Shown here in pieces: positions 7,179 to 14,392 of a DNA stretch of 40,565 nt. Below the pieces are notes generated by a model that saw only the letters and a program-made list of their open reading frames with translations, made no database searches and had not been told where the DNA came from. Position 1 is the stretch's first letter. Each line of letters begins with the position of its first letter. Source of the stretch: a virus; IMG/VR virus record IMGVR_UViG_3300033148_006072, positions 1 through 40,565 of that record. One strand, given 5' to 3'. Position numbers and translations under genes: made by a program.

Positions 7179-8696
7179 CTACCAATCTACGTCTATACTT
7201 TCTGCAGAGGGCTGCTGTGCAGTATAAGCGGCATAGCCATTAGGAAAACTTGTCCTTATCTGCTCGGCAGTCATTGTTGCAACATTGGTATTTGTACCGG
7301 GATTGTTAGTAACAATAAATCTTCGAAGCCCCGCTAAGTCAATAGCACCAGGCCTAGCAGAAGCAGCTGCTTCCACTGCTGCTGCCTCTAATCGTTCAGC
7401 CTCTAATCCAAATATATTTTCTTCATTAAGGCCATAGTTCTTTGCGACAATCCGGATATCTTCATACGCCTTTTTAGCATCCTCTTCTGATGCGGCCATA
7501 AACTCTTCAGAGAGAGATAAGAAACTTGCCCTTTGTATTGGAGATAAACTTTCACCGACCATCAACTTCGCATATTGAACCTTTAGTGATTCCCACAACC
7601 CTGCAGTGTCTCTTGCTTGTGCAAACTCCGATTCTCTAACAACTGAACCAGGATCAAGCATCCGCATAAATCCAAAGACAAGGGCAACATCTCCAGCTCC
7701 TGTTCCTGTTGCGGCTGATGCAAGGGCCTTATCATAGTCTAGTCGAGCAAGTTTAAGCGCTTGCGACTGTCTAGTATACTCCGTCCTAAGAGTTGTCTCC
7801 ATTCTAAAGATATCCTCAGTAGAAAGTGTACCAGTCTCTGGATTTACAAGGGCCTCAAGTTCAGCTCGAATCTTCTCAATTTCCCAATAAGTCTTTGCTC
7901 CTTCCATTATATCGGTACCACCAGGAAGTTCTGTCATTAGGTAGCCGATATAGGCTTGAACAGTTGCAGCCCCCTCGGGGCCCGACTCTGCGACAGTGAC
8001 CATACTATCAAAAATATCAGCTTGCTTAGTGGCCCCAGCATTTCTATAAGCCTCAGCCTGTTGTTTAAGTAAATCAACCCCAATATCTGTAGAACCAGAA
8101 TGAAAAGCTGCAAATATAGGGGCCATTTCCGCAACTTCTCTTTCCTGTTGTTGCGTAGACATAATCGCTAAAGATTCCCTAACGGCTTTTGATTGTTCTT
8201 CTGGTAAAAGAGCAGAAAGAATCTGATAGTCTTGAGGTGTGGCAGTTCCATTGTATATCTTATCAAAAAGCTCGGTTATTCTTGCATCCTCTTCTGCTTC
8301 GATTTCTTCTTCTTCCTCAGTTGCAAGACCTGCTCTACGTAAAGCCTCATTTTCTAATCGACGCCTTTCATTTTCTAATTCATTTGTTTCTCTAGCAGTT
8401 ACATTCTCAATTCTTTCCGCTTTGTTTCCTACTCTCGTTTGTTCATTTATAAGTCTATTCTTTTCTTCTAGAGTTAGATTTCCAATCTCTACTGATTTAT
8501 TTCCTAGTCTTAGTTGTTCATTTAAGAGTCGATTCTTTTCTTCTAAGGTTAAATTCTCAATTCCTAATGCTTCATTTGTTAAAACGCCTTTTTCCTGGCC
8601 GAGTCGTGCTTGAATAAGAGCATCCCCCACTGCAACTCCACGTTGTAGGCCCTCTAATGGCTTTATATAATCTACATTATATGCAACAGGATTCAT
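7179..8696 (-). CDS. Ejection (DNA injection) protein, gp20-like
   Basis: 505 aa. ATG 8696 overlaps the stop of the gp7-like gene as TAATG, with AAGGGAG upstream. Residues 46-120 are three 25-residue repeats built on I(E/G)NLTLEEKNRL(L/I)NEQ, strongly helical and probably coiled-coil, followed by an acidic stretch (EEEEEIEAEED). The remainder is almost wholly alpha-helical with few hydrophobic stretches, as in the long helical ejection proteins of P22-like phages. Middle position among the three ejection genes supports the gp20 assignment; sequence similarity to P22 gp20 itself is not claimed. Confidence 0.6.
   Translation of the reverse strand: MNPVAYNVDYIKPLEGLQRGVAVGDALIQARLGQEKGVLTNEALGIENLTLEEKNRLLNEQLRLGNKSVEIGNLTLEEKNRLINEQTRVGNKAERIENVTARETNELENERRRLENEALRRAGLATEEEEEIEAEEDARITELFDKIYNGTATPQDYQILSALLPEEQSKAVRESLAIMSTQQQEREVAEMAPIFAAFHSGSTDIGVDLLKQQAEAYRNAGATKQADIFDSMVTVAESGPEGAATVQAYIGYLMTELPGGTDIMEGAKTYWEIEKIRAELEALVNPETGTLSTEDIFRMETTLRTEYTRQSQALKLARLDYDKALASAATGTGAGDVALVFGFMRMLDPGSVVRESEFAQARDTAGLWESLKVQYAKLMVGESLSPIQRASFLSLSEEFMAASEEDAKKAYEDIRIVAKNYGLNEENIFGLEAERLEAAAVEAAASARPGAIDLAGLRRFIVTNNPGTNTNVATMTAEQIRTSFPNGYAAYTAQQPSAESIDVDW
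8337..8561 (-). repeat. 75-bp repeat (three units) coding 25-residue helical repeats
   Basis: Three diverged copies of a 75-bp unit inside the gp20-like gene; each codes for a 25-aa unit starting I(E/G)N(L/V)T. The first two are close at the protein level, the third is diverged. Confidence 0.75.
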
Positions 8697-9355
8697 TATA
8701 TTACTCCCTTAGTCTTTCCGCCACCACCACCAAGGCCCTGATATGCACCAATTGCTTCCATTATAGAGCCGGGAATACCTGCATAGAATCCACCTTTTGC
8801 AAGGTCTCCACCTGCATCATAAGCCCCCCGTTGAAGCATCATATTCCCCATCATGCCAGCTCCCTGTGCCCCTAAGCCTCCTGCACCTTGTGCCGCTCCT
8901 AATCCCATCTGGGCTAGCCCCCCAAGTTGGCCATATCTCTGATCAATAAGCGCCGATAAGACTTGAGGCCTAAACTGGGCTAATGCACTTTGTGTATTAC
9001 CCCCTCTTAAACCCCCAGTTGCTGAAGCATTTTGGAGTATGGCATTTTCTCCTTGCTCCATCATTGCATTAAATTGAGGACCTTCTTCTATTTCACGAAT
9101 AGCCGCAGCCTGAGCTTCAGGCCCAAGGGCGCCAGTAAGAGCTTGCATCTGTTGGGTAGCATTGCTCCCAGCCCCAAGATAAGGTGCAAATGTTTCTTGT
9201 ATTCCACTAAATGCTTCCTGTTGTAAGTTAAGAGCCTCAGTAGCAGCTTCCGACTGTGTTTCTGAAGCGTTTCTCTTTGCTCTTGCTGCAAGCCCCTTTG
9301 CAATAAGATCCGCTACCAAAGTTCCACCAGCAATCAATAACGCTACAGGTATCAT
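8696..9355 (-). CDS. Ejection (DNA injection) protein, gp7-like
   Basis: 219 aa. It starts with a hydrophobic segment (MIPVALLIAGGTLVADLIA) and carries the motif series typical of P22 gp7 / DNA-transfer proteins: FAPYLGAGSNATQQMQALTG, EEGPQFNAMMEQGENAIL, QNASATGGLRGGNTQSALA, then a Gly/Ala/Met-rich tail (GLGAAQGAGGLGAQGAGMMG). ATG 9355 overlaps the previous stop (ATGA) with GAGGAG upstream. In P22 the homologue is carried in the virion, released first, and helps build the DNA conduit across the envelope. Confidence 0.8.
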   Translation of the reverse strand: MIPVALLIAGGTLVADLIAKGLAARAKRNASETQSEAATEALNLQQEAFSGIQETFAPYLGAGSNATQQMQALTGALGPEAQAAAIREIEEGPQFNAMMEQGENAILQNASATGGLRGGNTQSALAQFRPQVLSALIDQRYGQLGGLAQMGLGAAQGAGGLGAQGAGMMGNMMLQRGAYDAGGDLAKGGFYAGIPGSIMEAIGAYQGLGGGGGKTKGVI

Positions 9356-9753
9356 ACATAACTCCTCTCATCCACGCCCCCAAGTTGATCAGCCCAATTC
9401 TCAGGATAACGAGTATAGTAACTTCCCCAACTTAATATTCTAAACCGAGTCAGAATGTTAAATACAATTGAGGGTAGCCCAACTACAATCAAGTATAATG
9501 GTCCGAGCATCATGGATTGGATTGTATGTCCATGCTCATGCTTTTTGGTTCTATCCGCAAGCATACCACTATAGGAACGTCCTAATAAAATGAACATACC
9601 TAAACTGACTCCCCAATAGACTTGACGCCAAAACACAATTGCATATTTCATCGACTCCCTTTGATCTCCACGAGTCAGCAAAATCAAAAATAACGCAAGG
9701 ATTGTTTGAGGCAATTCCCACGTAAAGGCTAAAAGTATTCTCCACCACTTCAT
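9352..9753 (-). CDS. Membrane protein with HExxH motif, candidate zinc metallopeptidase
   Basis: 133 aa from ATG 9753, which overlaps the upstream TAA as TAATG and has AGGAG 9 bases before it. Three hydrophobic segments lie at about residues 3-27, 44-58 and 82-103. HEHGH (72-76) fits HExxH, and PENWADQLGG (Glu118) could give the third ligand of a gluzincin-type zinc site. From memory, bacterial membrane proteins share the pattern HExGHxxQS...GPLY...GLPS...WAD.LGG; none has a function known to me. It sits between virion genes and the ejection genes, near the position of P22 gene 14, so it may act during DNA entry or particle maturation. Peptidase activity is a hypothesis. Confidence 0.55.
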   Translation of the reverse strand: MKWWRILLAFTWELPQTILALFLILLTRGDQRESMKYAIVFWRQVYWGVSLGMFILLGRSYSGMLADRTKKHEHGHTIQSMMLGPLYLIVVGLPSIVFNILTRFRILSWGSYYTRYPENWADQLGGVDERSYV

Positions 9754-10385
9754 TAGAATAGCTCCTTCCATGCATCACCGATATTAATCTGCGCCCCAGC
9801 TACGACTTTCCAAGCATCACCAATATTGATCTGTATTCCAGCAATCTTTTTCCATACATCACCAATATTGATTTGCGTATTTGTTTCTCCAGTCTCGTAA
9901 AGGGCATAAATGGCATGGAGAAGAGTAGTTCCTGTCATTGTTCCAAATGGATCCAATAAAGTTGTTTGCGCACTTTTAGACCCTCCATTATATGCGCCGG
10001 ATTCAGTATCAAGAGAACTCGTCCCAAATGCAGCATCCATTTGAAAAGCCAACCAATAAGTCGTATTCTCAACTATCGAGATATCCAAGCCAGTTACAAA
10101 ATGCCATCCGGGGTCATTAACGTTAAAATACCCTTTTGCCCCAACGATATTTCCAGGTCTGTTATTCCCTGAATCATGATCATAAACGGCTATTTGACAA
10201 TTTTTCGATAATCCACTTTCTGTTGCAATATAACATCCCATTTCAGTGACTTTTATAGCCTCAGATGGAGAAGTAAACTTTGTAGTGCGTGACATACCAT
10301 CTATTGTGTAGTGATAAGTAGCAGTCGGATCACTCGTTGGTCTACTGGATACAAATCCGCAATTAGTTCCTATTACTAATCCCAC
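9753..10385 (-). CDS. Tail-associated beta-sandwich protein with C-terminal INIGD repeats
   Basis: 210 aa, GTG start at 10385 with GAAGG upstream. Residues 15-160 look like a jelly-roll or carbohydrate-binding-like domain (KNCQIAVYDHDSGN, NPGWHFVTGLD-type strands, ENTTYWLAFQMD). The C-terminal 40 residues are three copies of a 14-residue unit QINIGD(A/V)WK, a short repeat common at the ends of phage virion proteins. It follows the needle-position gene, so a decoration or adhesion role is inferred. Confidence 0.55.
   Translation of the reverse strand: MGLVIGTNCGFVSSRPTSDPTATYHYTIDGMSRTTKFTSPSEAIKVTEMGCYIATESGLSKNCQIAVYDHDSGNNRPGNIVGAKGYFNVNDPGWHFVTGLDISIVENTTYWLAFQMDAAFGTSSLDTESGAYNGGSKSAQTTLLDPFGTMTGTTLLHAIYALYETGETNTQINIGDVWKKIAGIQINIGDAWKVVAGAQINIGDAWKELF
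9756..9875 (-). repeat. 42-bp repeat (three units) coding INIGDxWK
   Basis: Three copies of a 42-bp unit at the 3' end of the beta-sandwich gene, each coding QINIGD(A/V)WK plus a five-residue spacer; the last is cut short by the stop codon. Confidence 0.85.
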
Positions 10386-10397
10386 TCTACACCTTCT

Positions 10398-10937
10398 TTA
10401 TGCCGTATATTCAACATAAATTGTTCCTCTTGGAAATCCGGACGCTGCGGGAGGAGTAGAATCTGTTCCGAAAAGAACCATCGGTACATAAGCCGTATCG
10501 GCACTAGTGTTGTCTCCAGTCAGTGTCAGTCCAACCCCCTGATCAACAGCATTGTTTTTCAAATAATCTGAATGCGCTTGATTATTATTGCTACGATGTG
10601 TGTTATTAAGAACCACATCCGAATGATTTTTACCGTCTGAAGCTCGATGTGTGTTATTAAGAACTACATCCGAATGGTCTTTACCATCTGAGCTTCTATG
10701 TGTGTTATTAAGAACCACATCTGAGTGGTTCTTACCATCTGAGCTTCTATGTGTGTTATTAAGAACCACATCGGAATGATCTTTGCCATCTGAGCTTCTA
10801 TGAGTCGTATTAAGGGCTACAGCCGATTCATCTTCTGAAGTAGAAATAGCTATCTGTTCTAAAACCTCTATTGCCTCAGGATCCCCTTGTGCTATTCGAC
10901 TCCATTGTTCTCTAGATAAGGTTAATTTTTCACTCAT
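10398..10937 (-). CDS. Repeat-rich virion protein in tail-needle (gp26) position
   Basis: 179 aa; ATG 10937 lies 2 bases past the gp10-like stop, with GAGG upstream. Residues 1-40 are helical (LSREQWSRIAQGDPEAIEVL). Residues 42-126 are five tandem 17-residue units (LNNTHRSSDGKDHSDVV), followed by a C-terminal beta-rich tip (GLTLTGDNTSADTAYVPMVL). Such repeats usually build trimeric fibres. In P22 the gene directly after gp10 is the needle gp26, also a trimeric fibre plugging the tail, so location and architecture agree, though there is no clear sequence match to gp26. Confidence 0.55.
   Translation of the reverse strand: MSEKLTLSREQWSRIAQGDPEAIEVLEQIAISTSEDESAVALNTTHRSSDGKDHSDVVLNNTHRSSDGKNHSDVVLNNTHRSSDGKDHSDVVLNNTHRASDGKNHSDVVLNNTHRSNNNQAHSDYLKNNAVDQGVGLTLTGDNTSADTAYVPMVLFGTDSTPPAASGFPRGTIYVEYTA
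10560..10814 (-). repeat. 51-bp tandem repeat (five units), coding
   Basis: Five in-frame copies of a 51-bp unit containing TTATTAAGAACCACATC (plus strand), each coding LNNTHRSSDGKDHSDVV or a variant. The three central units are nearly identical at the DNA level, which implies recent expansion or gene conversion. The outer units are diverged. Confidence 0.9.
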
Positions 10938-10939
10938 GG

Positions 10940-12349
10940 TTACCTCAACAAAGGCTCTATTTCAGCTTCCAATCGAGAAACCGAAATATAGGCATTACTA
11001 TCCCCACGAAACCGTTGTATTCTGTTACTTCTCATTGCCCCTTGTCTTCGCCACACGATGCGTTTTAACCGATCTCCTATCGTACCTATGTTTCTAGGAT
11101 GTGCCTGACTCCATAATCGTCCATCAAGGGAATAAGATGTACTTATAATTGGAGATTCCCCGAATGTGACATGACCTGTTAAAGCCACCAATTCCAATGA
11201 ATTGAATACCGCCCCCATACTGTCATTATATACAATTTTAGTACTAAACTCCCATGCCACAGTATTTCCATAATGGCTACTGATCGTTTTATCTAATATG
11301 CCATAACTGATTGACTCAACATCGCCCACTTGCCAATCGTCATAACACCAAATAACATCTATGCCCCGATATTGTGCGAGAGAAGTGCCCCCACTTGAAC
11401 TCATTATATACCATACTGCCTCTTCAAGAGCTATAGAAGTAGTGTGATCAAAAACAATAGTCTTATCCGGTAGCCTAAGCCATAATAGGCTATGATTTCT
11501 TTCACTCACCGTCTCCATAACGGATTCTGATAATTGAGTCTCCGTATAGGCCCCTAAAAGTTCATCTATTTCTCTTGTGCTTATTTTAGTCGATCGTCCA
11601 TTTTGTGCCATATATATCCCGGGAGACTCCCCAGGACCACTACCAAGAAATGCTATTGACTGTTCATACACTATTGCACAATGCGTACCGAGGGCTCCTC
11701 GTTGTATCTGAGCACCATTAATACGTTCAAATGGAAACCCCGAACCACCTATATTACGAAATACTTCAATAGTGTACCTATTTATAACATAGGGTTCATT
11801 TCGAAGTTTAAGAATACAAACTATCGGATCAGGATCTATTTCAGAGGACCCATACTTGAGAGGATTTATCTCCATGGGATCGGTGAGTTCCGTTACTATT
11901 ATATATTCACCATCAATGATCATAAAATAACTATCTATCCAAATAGCATCGAGAGCCACTCCTAAATCAGAATCTGTGACTTCTACGAGTCCCCCACTAC
12001 TATTATAATAGAATAATCTTCCATTAGACACAATAGCTAATTGATCAAAGGAGTAGGTCATAGTAACCGGTCTATTGTTGTTATCTACATCACCAAGTTC
12101 TGTTAGACTATAAGTTTCATCTATTAAACAAAGCTTACTCCCCATTACACGATAATGCTTCCCTTCCCAATTAATTGCCCCACGACTTATTCCGGGCCCT
12201 TCTCCTTTTTTAACAATACCATCAACGGGTCGCAGATATCCGCCACTTACGCCTGTATCGCTAACAATGGGTTTCATGTTTACAGGATAAGAGGACCGAT
12301 AATCTGCTTTTGCGTCTGTGTATATACCGTTGATGATAGGTATCTGCAT
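10940..12349 (-). CDS. Tail accessory factor / DNA stabilisation protein, P22 gp10-like
   Basis: 469 aa, close to P22 gp10 (472 aa). Matching features are the N-terminal YPVNMKPI (P22 YLPVNMLAT), GGYLRPVDGI and SRGAINW, a central GSGPGESPGIY (P22 IGSGQASPI region), SVMETVSERNHSLLWLRLP (P22 VMETLRFDSHELLIIHLP), and a C-terminal RIVWRRQGAMRSNRIQRFR (P22 VLWKRVGRIRRLIGF). gp10 forms the hexameric ring below the portal-gp4 assembly that holds packaged DNA. It follows the gp4-like gene with one small gene between them. Confidence 0.85.
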   Translation of the reverse strand: MQIPIINGIYTDAKADYRSSYPVNMKPIVSDTGVSGGYLRPVDGIVKKGEGPGISRGAINWEGKHYRVMGSKLCLIDETYSLTELGDVDNNNRPVTMTYSFDQLAIVSNGRLFYYNSSGGLVEVTDSDLGVALDAIWIDSYFMIIDGEYIIVTELTDPMEINPLKYGSSEIDPDPIVCILKLRNEPYVINRYTIEVFRNIGGSGFPFERINGAQIQRGALGTHCAIVYEQSIAFLGSGPGESPGIYMAQNGRSTKISTREIDELLGAYTETQLSESVMETVSERNHSLLWLRLPDKTIVFDHTTSIALEEAVWYIMSSSGGTSLAQYRGIDVIWCYDDWQVGDVESISYGILDKTISSHYGNTVAWEFSTKIVYNDSMGAVFNSLELVALTGHVTFGESPIISTSYSLDGRLWSQAHPRNIGTIGDRLKRIVWRRQGAMRSNRIQRFRGDSNAYISVSRLEAEIEPLLR

Positions 12350-12356
12350 TACTGCC

Positions 12357-12821
12357 TTATCCTATTCGATACCAGGTTGTAGTTATCAAATCATACTTGA
12401 GCTTAAAGAATCCACCAGCTGTCATGGCAGTAGGTGTTCCAACAATGGAACTAGCCCCATTTGCCCCAACAGTCAGAGCAGTAATGATTTGTGAACTTGA
12501 AACTAATACTTCTTGCTTATCCCGCAGGGCAGTGGAAAGAGGCAAGGTGACAGTAAGAGTGGCTAAAGTGCCTGCAGGAGTTAACATTAAGTGAACATCA
12601 CTATCTTCATCATCCCCGTCAGTAACAACGACAGTTCCTGCTGCAATAGGTGTAGAATACTGGCTTACTTTCTCAACGACAAGTATTACATCTGCATTGG
12701 CCTCAAACAAATCCTTTACGTCATTAAGGGTGGCCAATCTCCAGTCTGAGTTTGCCGAATCCCATATAAGAGCAAGGTCAGACACAGTTGGATTTTCTTT
12801 CCTTGAATAATTACGTCCCAC
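12357..12821 (-). CDS. Conserved-looking virion protein of unknown function
   Basis: 154 aa from GTG 12821, chosen because AGGAGG lies 5 bases upstream; it overlaps the gp4-like gene's end by 11 bases. The sequence is beta-rich with a segment like phage surface proteins (GTLATLTVTLPLSTALRDKQ, ASSIVGTPTAMTAGGFFKLK, YDLITTTWYRIG). That pattern is often seen in small virion proteins whose C-terminal domains measure fill or trimerise. It sits between the gp4-like and gp10-like genes, where P22 has no gene. Structural role inferred. Confidence 0.5.
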   Translation of the reverse strand: MGRNYSRKENPTVSDLALIWDSANSDWRLATLNDVKDLFEANADVILVVEKVSQYSTPIAAGTVVVTDGDDEDSDVHLMLTPAGTLATLTVTLPLSTALRDKQEVLVSSSQIITALTVGANGASSIVGTPTAMTAGGFFKLKYDLITTTWYRIG

Positions 12822-13299
12822 TTGATCCTCCTGATGGGTCAAACGACTCTTCCACTAGTTCTAGTGTTCTATCTTCTGGATGAACGGTAAACGGATACCT
12901 TGTATTTTTATATCCAGCTCCTTTGGGCATGCCGGGCAGTCGTCTTTCTAAAGGCTTAGCAATAACTCCAACAAGATAAGTCATTGAGTTCTTTGCAGTA
13001 ATCCGAGTGTCCGGTTGTACTTGCTTACCATAAGACGGAGCTAAACGAAGGGCCAAATTCGTTACTACAGCTTCAATAGCAATGTCTGGAATGTTTGAGT
13101 CTGTACCTTCTTCAGATGTATTAGGAGAACTATTCGTTGGATATGATAGCAAGATTCCCTGATTGACCCATTCGGCCATCATAGAATCAAGTCTACGCAT
13201 ATCTTTCTCCATTTGCTCTGGAACAACGTCAAATTCATCCCCAGCAATACCTATTTCTGTGAGAGCTGCTTCTACTAAATCGCCCTTCGTATAACCCAT
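12811..13299 (-). CDS. Tail accessory factor, P22 gp4-like
   Basis: 162 aa, the size of P22 gp4 (166 aa). TKGDLVEAALTEIGIA aligns with P22 TKGDLVRAALRKLGVA, and MRRLDSMMAEWVNQGILLSY aligns with DDLEAMMAEWYQDGIITGY. Also conserved are the segment before NLALRLAPSYG (P22 NLACRIAPDYA) and the basic stretch LERRLPGMPKGAG (P22 PYPSRMPTGSG). gp4 binds as twelve copies beneath the portal and starts tail assembly; in P22 it also has muramidase activity, which I cannot judge here. Confidence 0.85.
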   Translation of the reverse strand: MGYTKGDLVEAALTEIGIAGDEFDVVPEQMEKDMRRLDSMMAEWVNQGILLSYPTNSSPNTSEEGTDSNIPDIAIEAVVTNLALRLAPSYGKQVQPDTRITAKNSMTYLVGVIAKPLERRLPGMPKGAGYKNTRYPFTVHPEDRTLELVEESFDPSGGSSGT

Positions 13300-13304
13300 A
13301 ATTC

Positions 13305-13646
13305 TTATCGGGCCTTTTCAGCAGTCATGGATTCACTTTCAGCGTCCAAGGCCTCGCCAAAGTTGTCCAACCAACCTTTCTTCACGGCAACACCCAATTC
13401 CCGTTGGGTATTGACGAGTAGCTCACTATAATGAACGTTATGTCTACAGACCATTCTGCCCCCTGGCTTATACAGAGTTCTCGGAAACACTATCTCTTTT
13501 AATGGTCCTTTAGTAAGTTCATCCGGCTCATTTTTCTTCTTCTTCTTCTTCTTATTCTTATTCTCGTCATTCAGTTCTTCATTCAGTTCTTCATTCAGTT
13601 CTTCATTCAGTTCTTCATTCAGTTCTTCATTCAGTTCTTCACTCAT
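13305..13646 (-). CDS. Low-complexity (EELN repeat / poly-Lys) virion-operon protein
   Basis: 113 aa from ATG 13646 with GGGAG 6 bases upstream. A longer in-frame reading upstream only translates the terminator-like hairpins. Residues 3-26 are six EELN units, then a Lys/Asn run (residues about 28-38), followed by a normal domain with IVFPRTLYKPGGRMVCRHN, VHYSELLVNTQRELGVAVKK and WLDNFGEALDAE. The second half could be a small virion domain; the N-terminal repeat is probably a flexible or coiled extension. No family recognised. Confidence 0.6.
   Translation of the reverse strand: MSEELNEELNEELNEELNEELNEELNDENKNKKKKKKKNEPDELTKGPLKEIVFPRTLYKPGGRMVCRHNVHYSELLVNTQRELGVAVKKGWLDNFGEALDAESESMTAEKAR
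13569..13640 (-). repeat. 12-bp tandem repeat (six units) coding EELN
   Basis: Six almost perfect copies of the 12-bp unit TTCATTCAGTTC (plus strand) in frame at the start of the 113-aa gene. The downstream TTCTTCTTC run adds further slippage-prone sequence. Confidence 0.9.
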
Positions 13647-13660
13647 ATTCACTCCCGGAT

Positions 13661-13693
13661 AAAAGGTTACTGGGGTCAATGTTGACCCCAGTA
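13661..13693 (-). terminator. Intrinsic terminator-like hairpin after the decoration-like gene
   Basis: On the minus strand a perfect 12-bp stem with a 2-nt loop (13668-13693, TACTGGGGTCAA paired with TTGACCCCAGTA) is followed by CCTTTTATC. A second hairpin, CAGACT...AGTCTG (13694-13710), lies just upstream. The pair is a copy of the one at 14359-14401. It probably reduces read-through between the abundant coat/decoration genes and the rest. Confidence 0.6.
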
Positions 13694-13728
13694 CAGACTT
13701 ATCGAGTCTGGTCAAATGATACTCTTCT

Positions 13729-14334
13729 TTACGAAGCCGCGATAGCAAGTGCGTACGTCACATATGTGGCCGCAGCAGTCTTTCGTGTTCGGAAGAGAGC
13801 GGAGCAGGTAGTGGCAACAGCCATGAGACCTACAACCGTATGGCCAGTGGCGGCAGTAACTGTGAAAGCATTCGCACCCGTGGAAGAAATGACAGCCCAG
13901 TCGAATGAGTCGCCGATCTCCATTTCCACAGCAGCATCCAGAACGGTGCCAGTTGGAAGGGTGGCTGTTACAGCAGCACCAACTGTTGTGGTCACAATGC
14001 CAGACAGGATCATTGCAGCAGTGAGGGCACCGGTAGCGTTCAACACGCCCGGAGTACCCTGTCCACGAATCCCTCTACGGTTCAGAACTGCCGGAGCAAC
14101 ACCGTAGTTGTAAAGTACCTCACGCCCACCCGCTTCGATCTTTACAGATGCAGCCGCAGCTAAGCCACTAGAAGCATACTCTATGCCCCCGACAGTCTTA
14201 GACAATAGTCCGTAAACCGAGTCACCGGTAGGTTTGGTATACACCTTTGCATCGTCCTGAGAATACACTGTGATTATGTCACTTGCAGCAGCATCAAAAA
14301 TCGCTGTGCCATAAGGAACAATATTTTGTAGCAT
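13729..14334 (-). CDS. Capsid decoration-like protein (unknown family)
   Basis: 201 aa from ATG 14334 with AGGAG 8 bases upstream; upstream in-frame codons are the translated hairpin region and are excluded. The N-terminus (YGTAIFDAAASDIITVYSQD) and C-terminus (IGDSFDWAVISSTGANAFTV, GHTVVGLMAV, LFRTRKTAAATYVTYALA) show the patterns of small surface proteins coded beside phage coat genes. It follows the coat gene and is set between two matching hairpin pairs, which suggests its own expression level. Decoration or head-fibre function is inferred. Confidence 0.55.
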   Translation of the reverse strand: MLQNIVPYGTAIFDAAASDIITVYSQDDAKVYTKPTGDSVYGLLSKTVGGIEYASSGLAAAASVKIEAGGREVLYNYGVAPAVLNRRGIRGQGTPGVLNATGALTAAMILSGIVTTTVGAAVTATLPTGTVLDAAVEMEIGDSFDWAVISSTGANAFTVTAATGHTVVGLMAVATTCSALFRTRKTAAATYVTYALAIAAS

Positions 14335-14350
14335 TCTAAATCTCCTATTG

Positions 14351-14383
14351 AAAAAGATTACTAGGGCCCGTATGGGCCCCAGT
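14351..14383 (-). terminator. Intrinsic terminator-like hairpin after the coat protein gene
   Basis: On the minus strand an 11-bp stem with one wobble pair (14359-14383/14384, TACTGGGGCCC paired with GGGCCCTAGTA) is followed by ATCTTTTTC. A second hairpin with a 7-bp stem (CAGACTT/AAGTCTG, 14385-14401) overlaps the coat stop codon. Likely a partial terminator lowering transcription after the coat gene. Confidence 0.6.
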
Positions 14384-14392
14384 ACAGACTTA

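Noticed and set aside
6607-7227. Long plus-strand open frame (206 codons) inside the gp16-like gene
   Set aside because: Antisense shadow of a Gly/Ala-rich gene with a strong start on the other strand; composition is proline/alanine biased and there is no ribosome site.
10560-10814. CRISPR-like array
   Set aside because: Repeats are contiguous 51-bp coding units without spacers.
13647-13748. N-terminal extension of the EELN-repeat protein
   Set aside because: It is only the translated terminator hairpin module; the ATG at 13646 has a good ribosome site.
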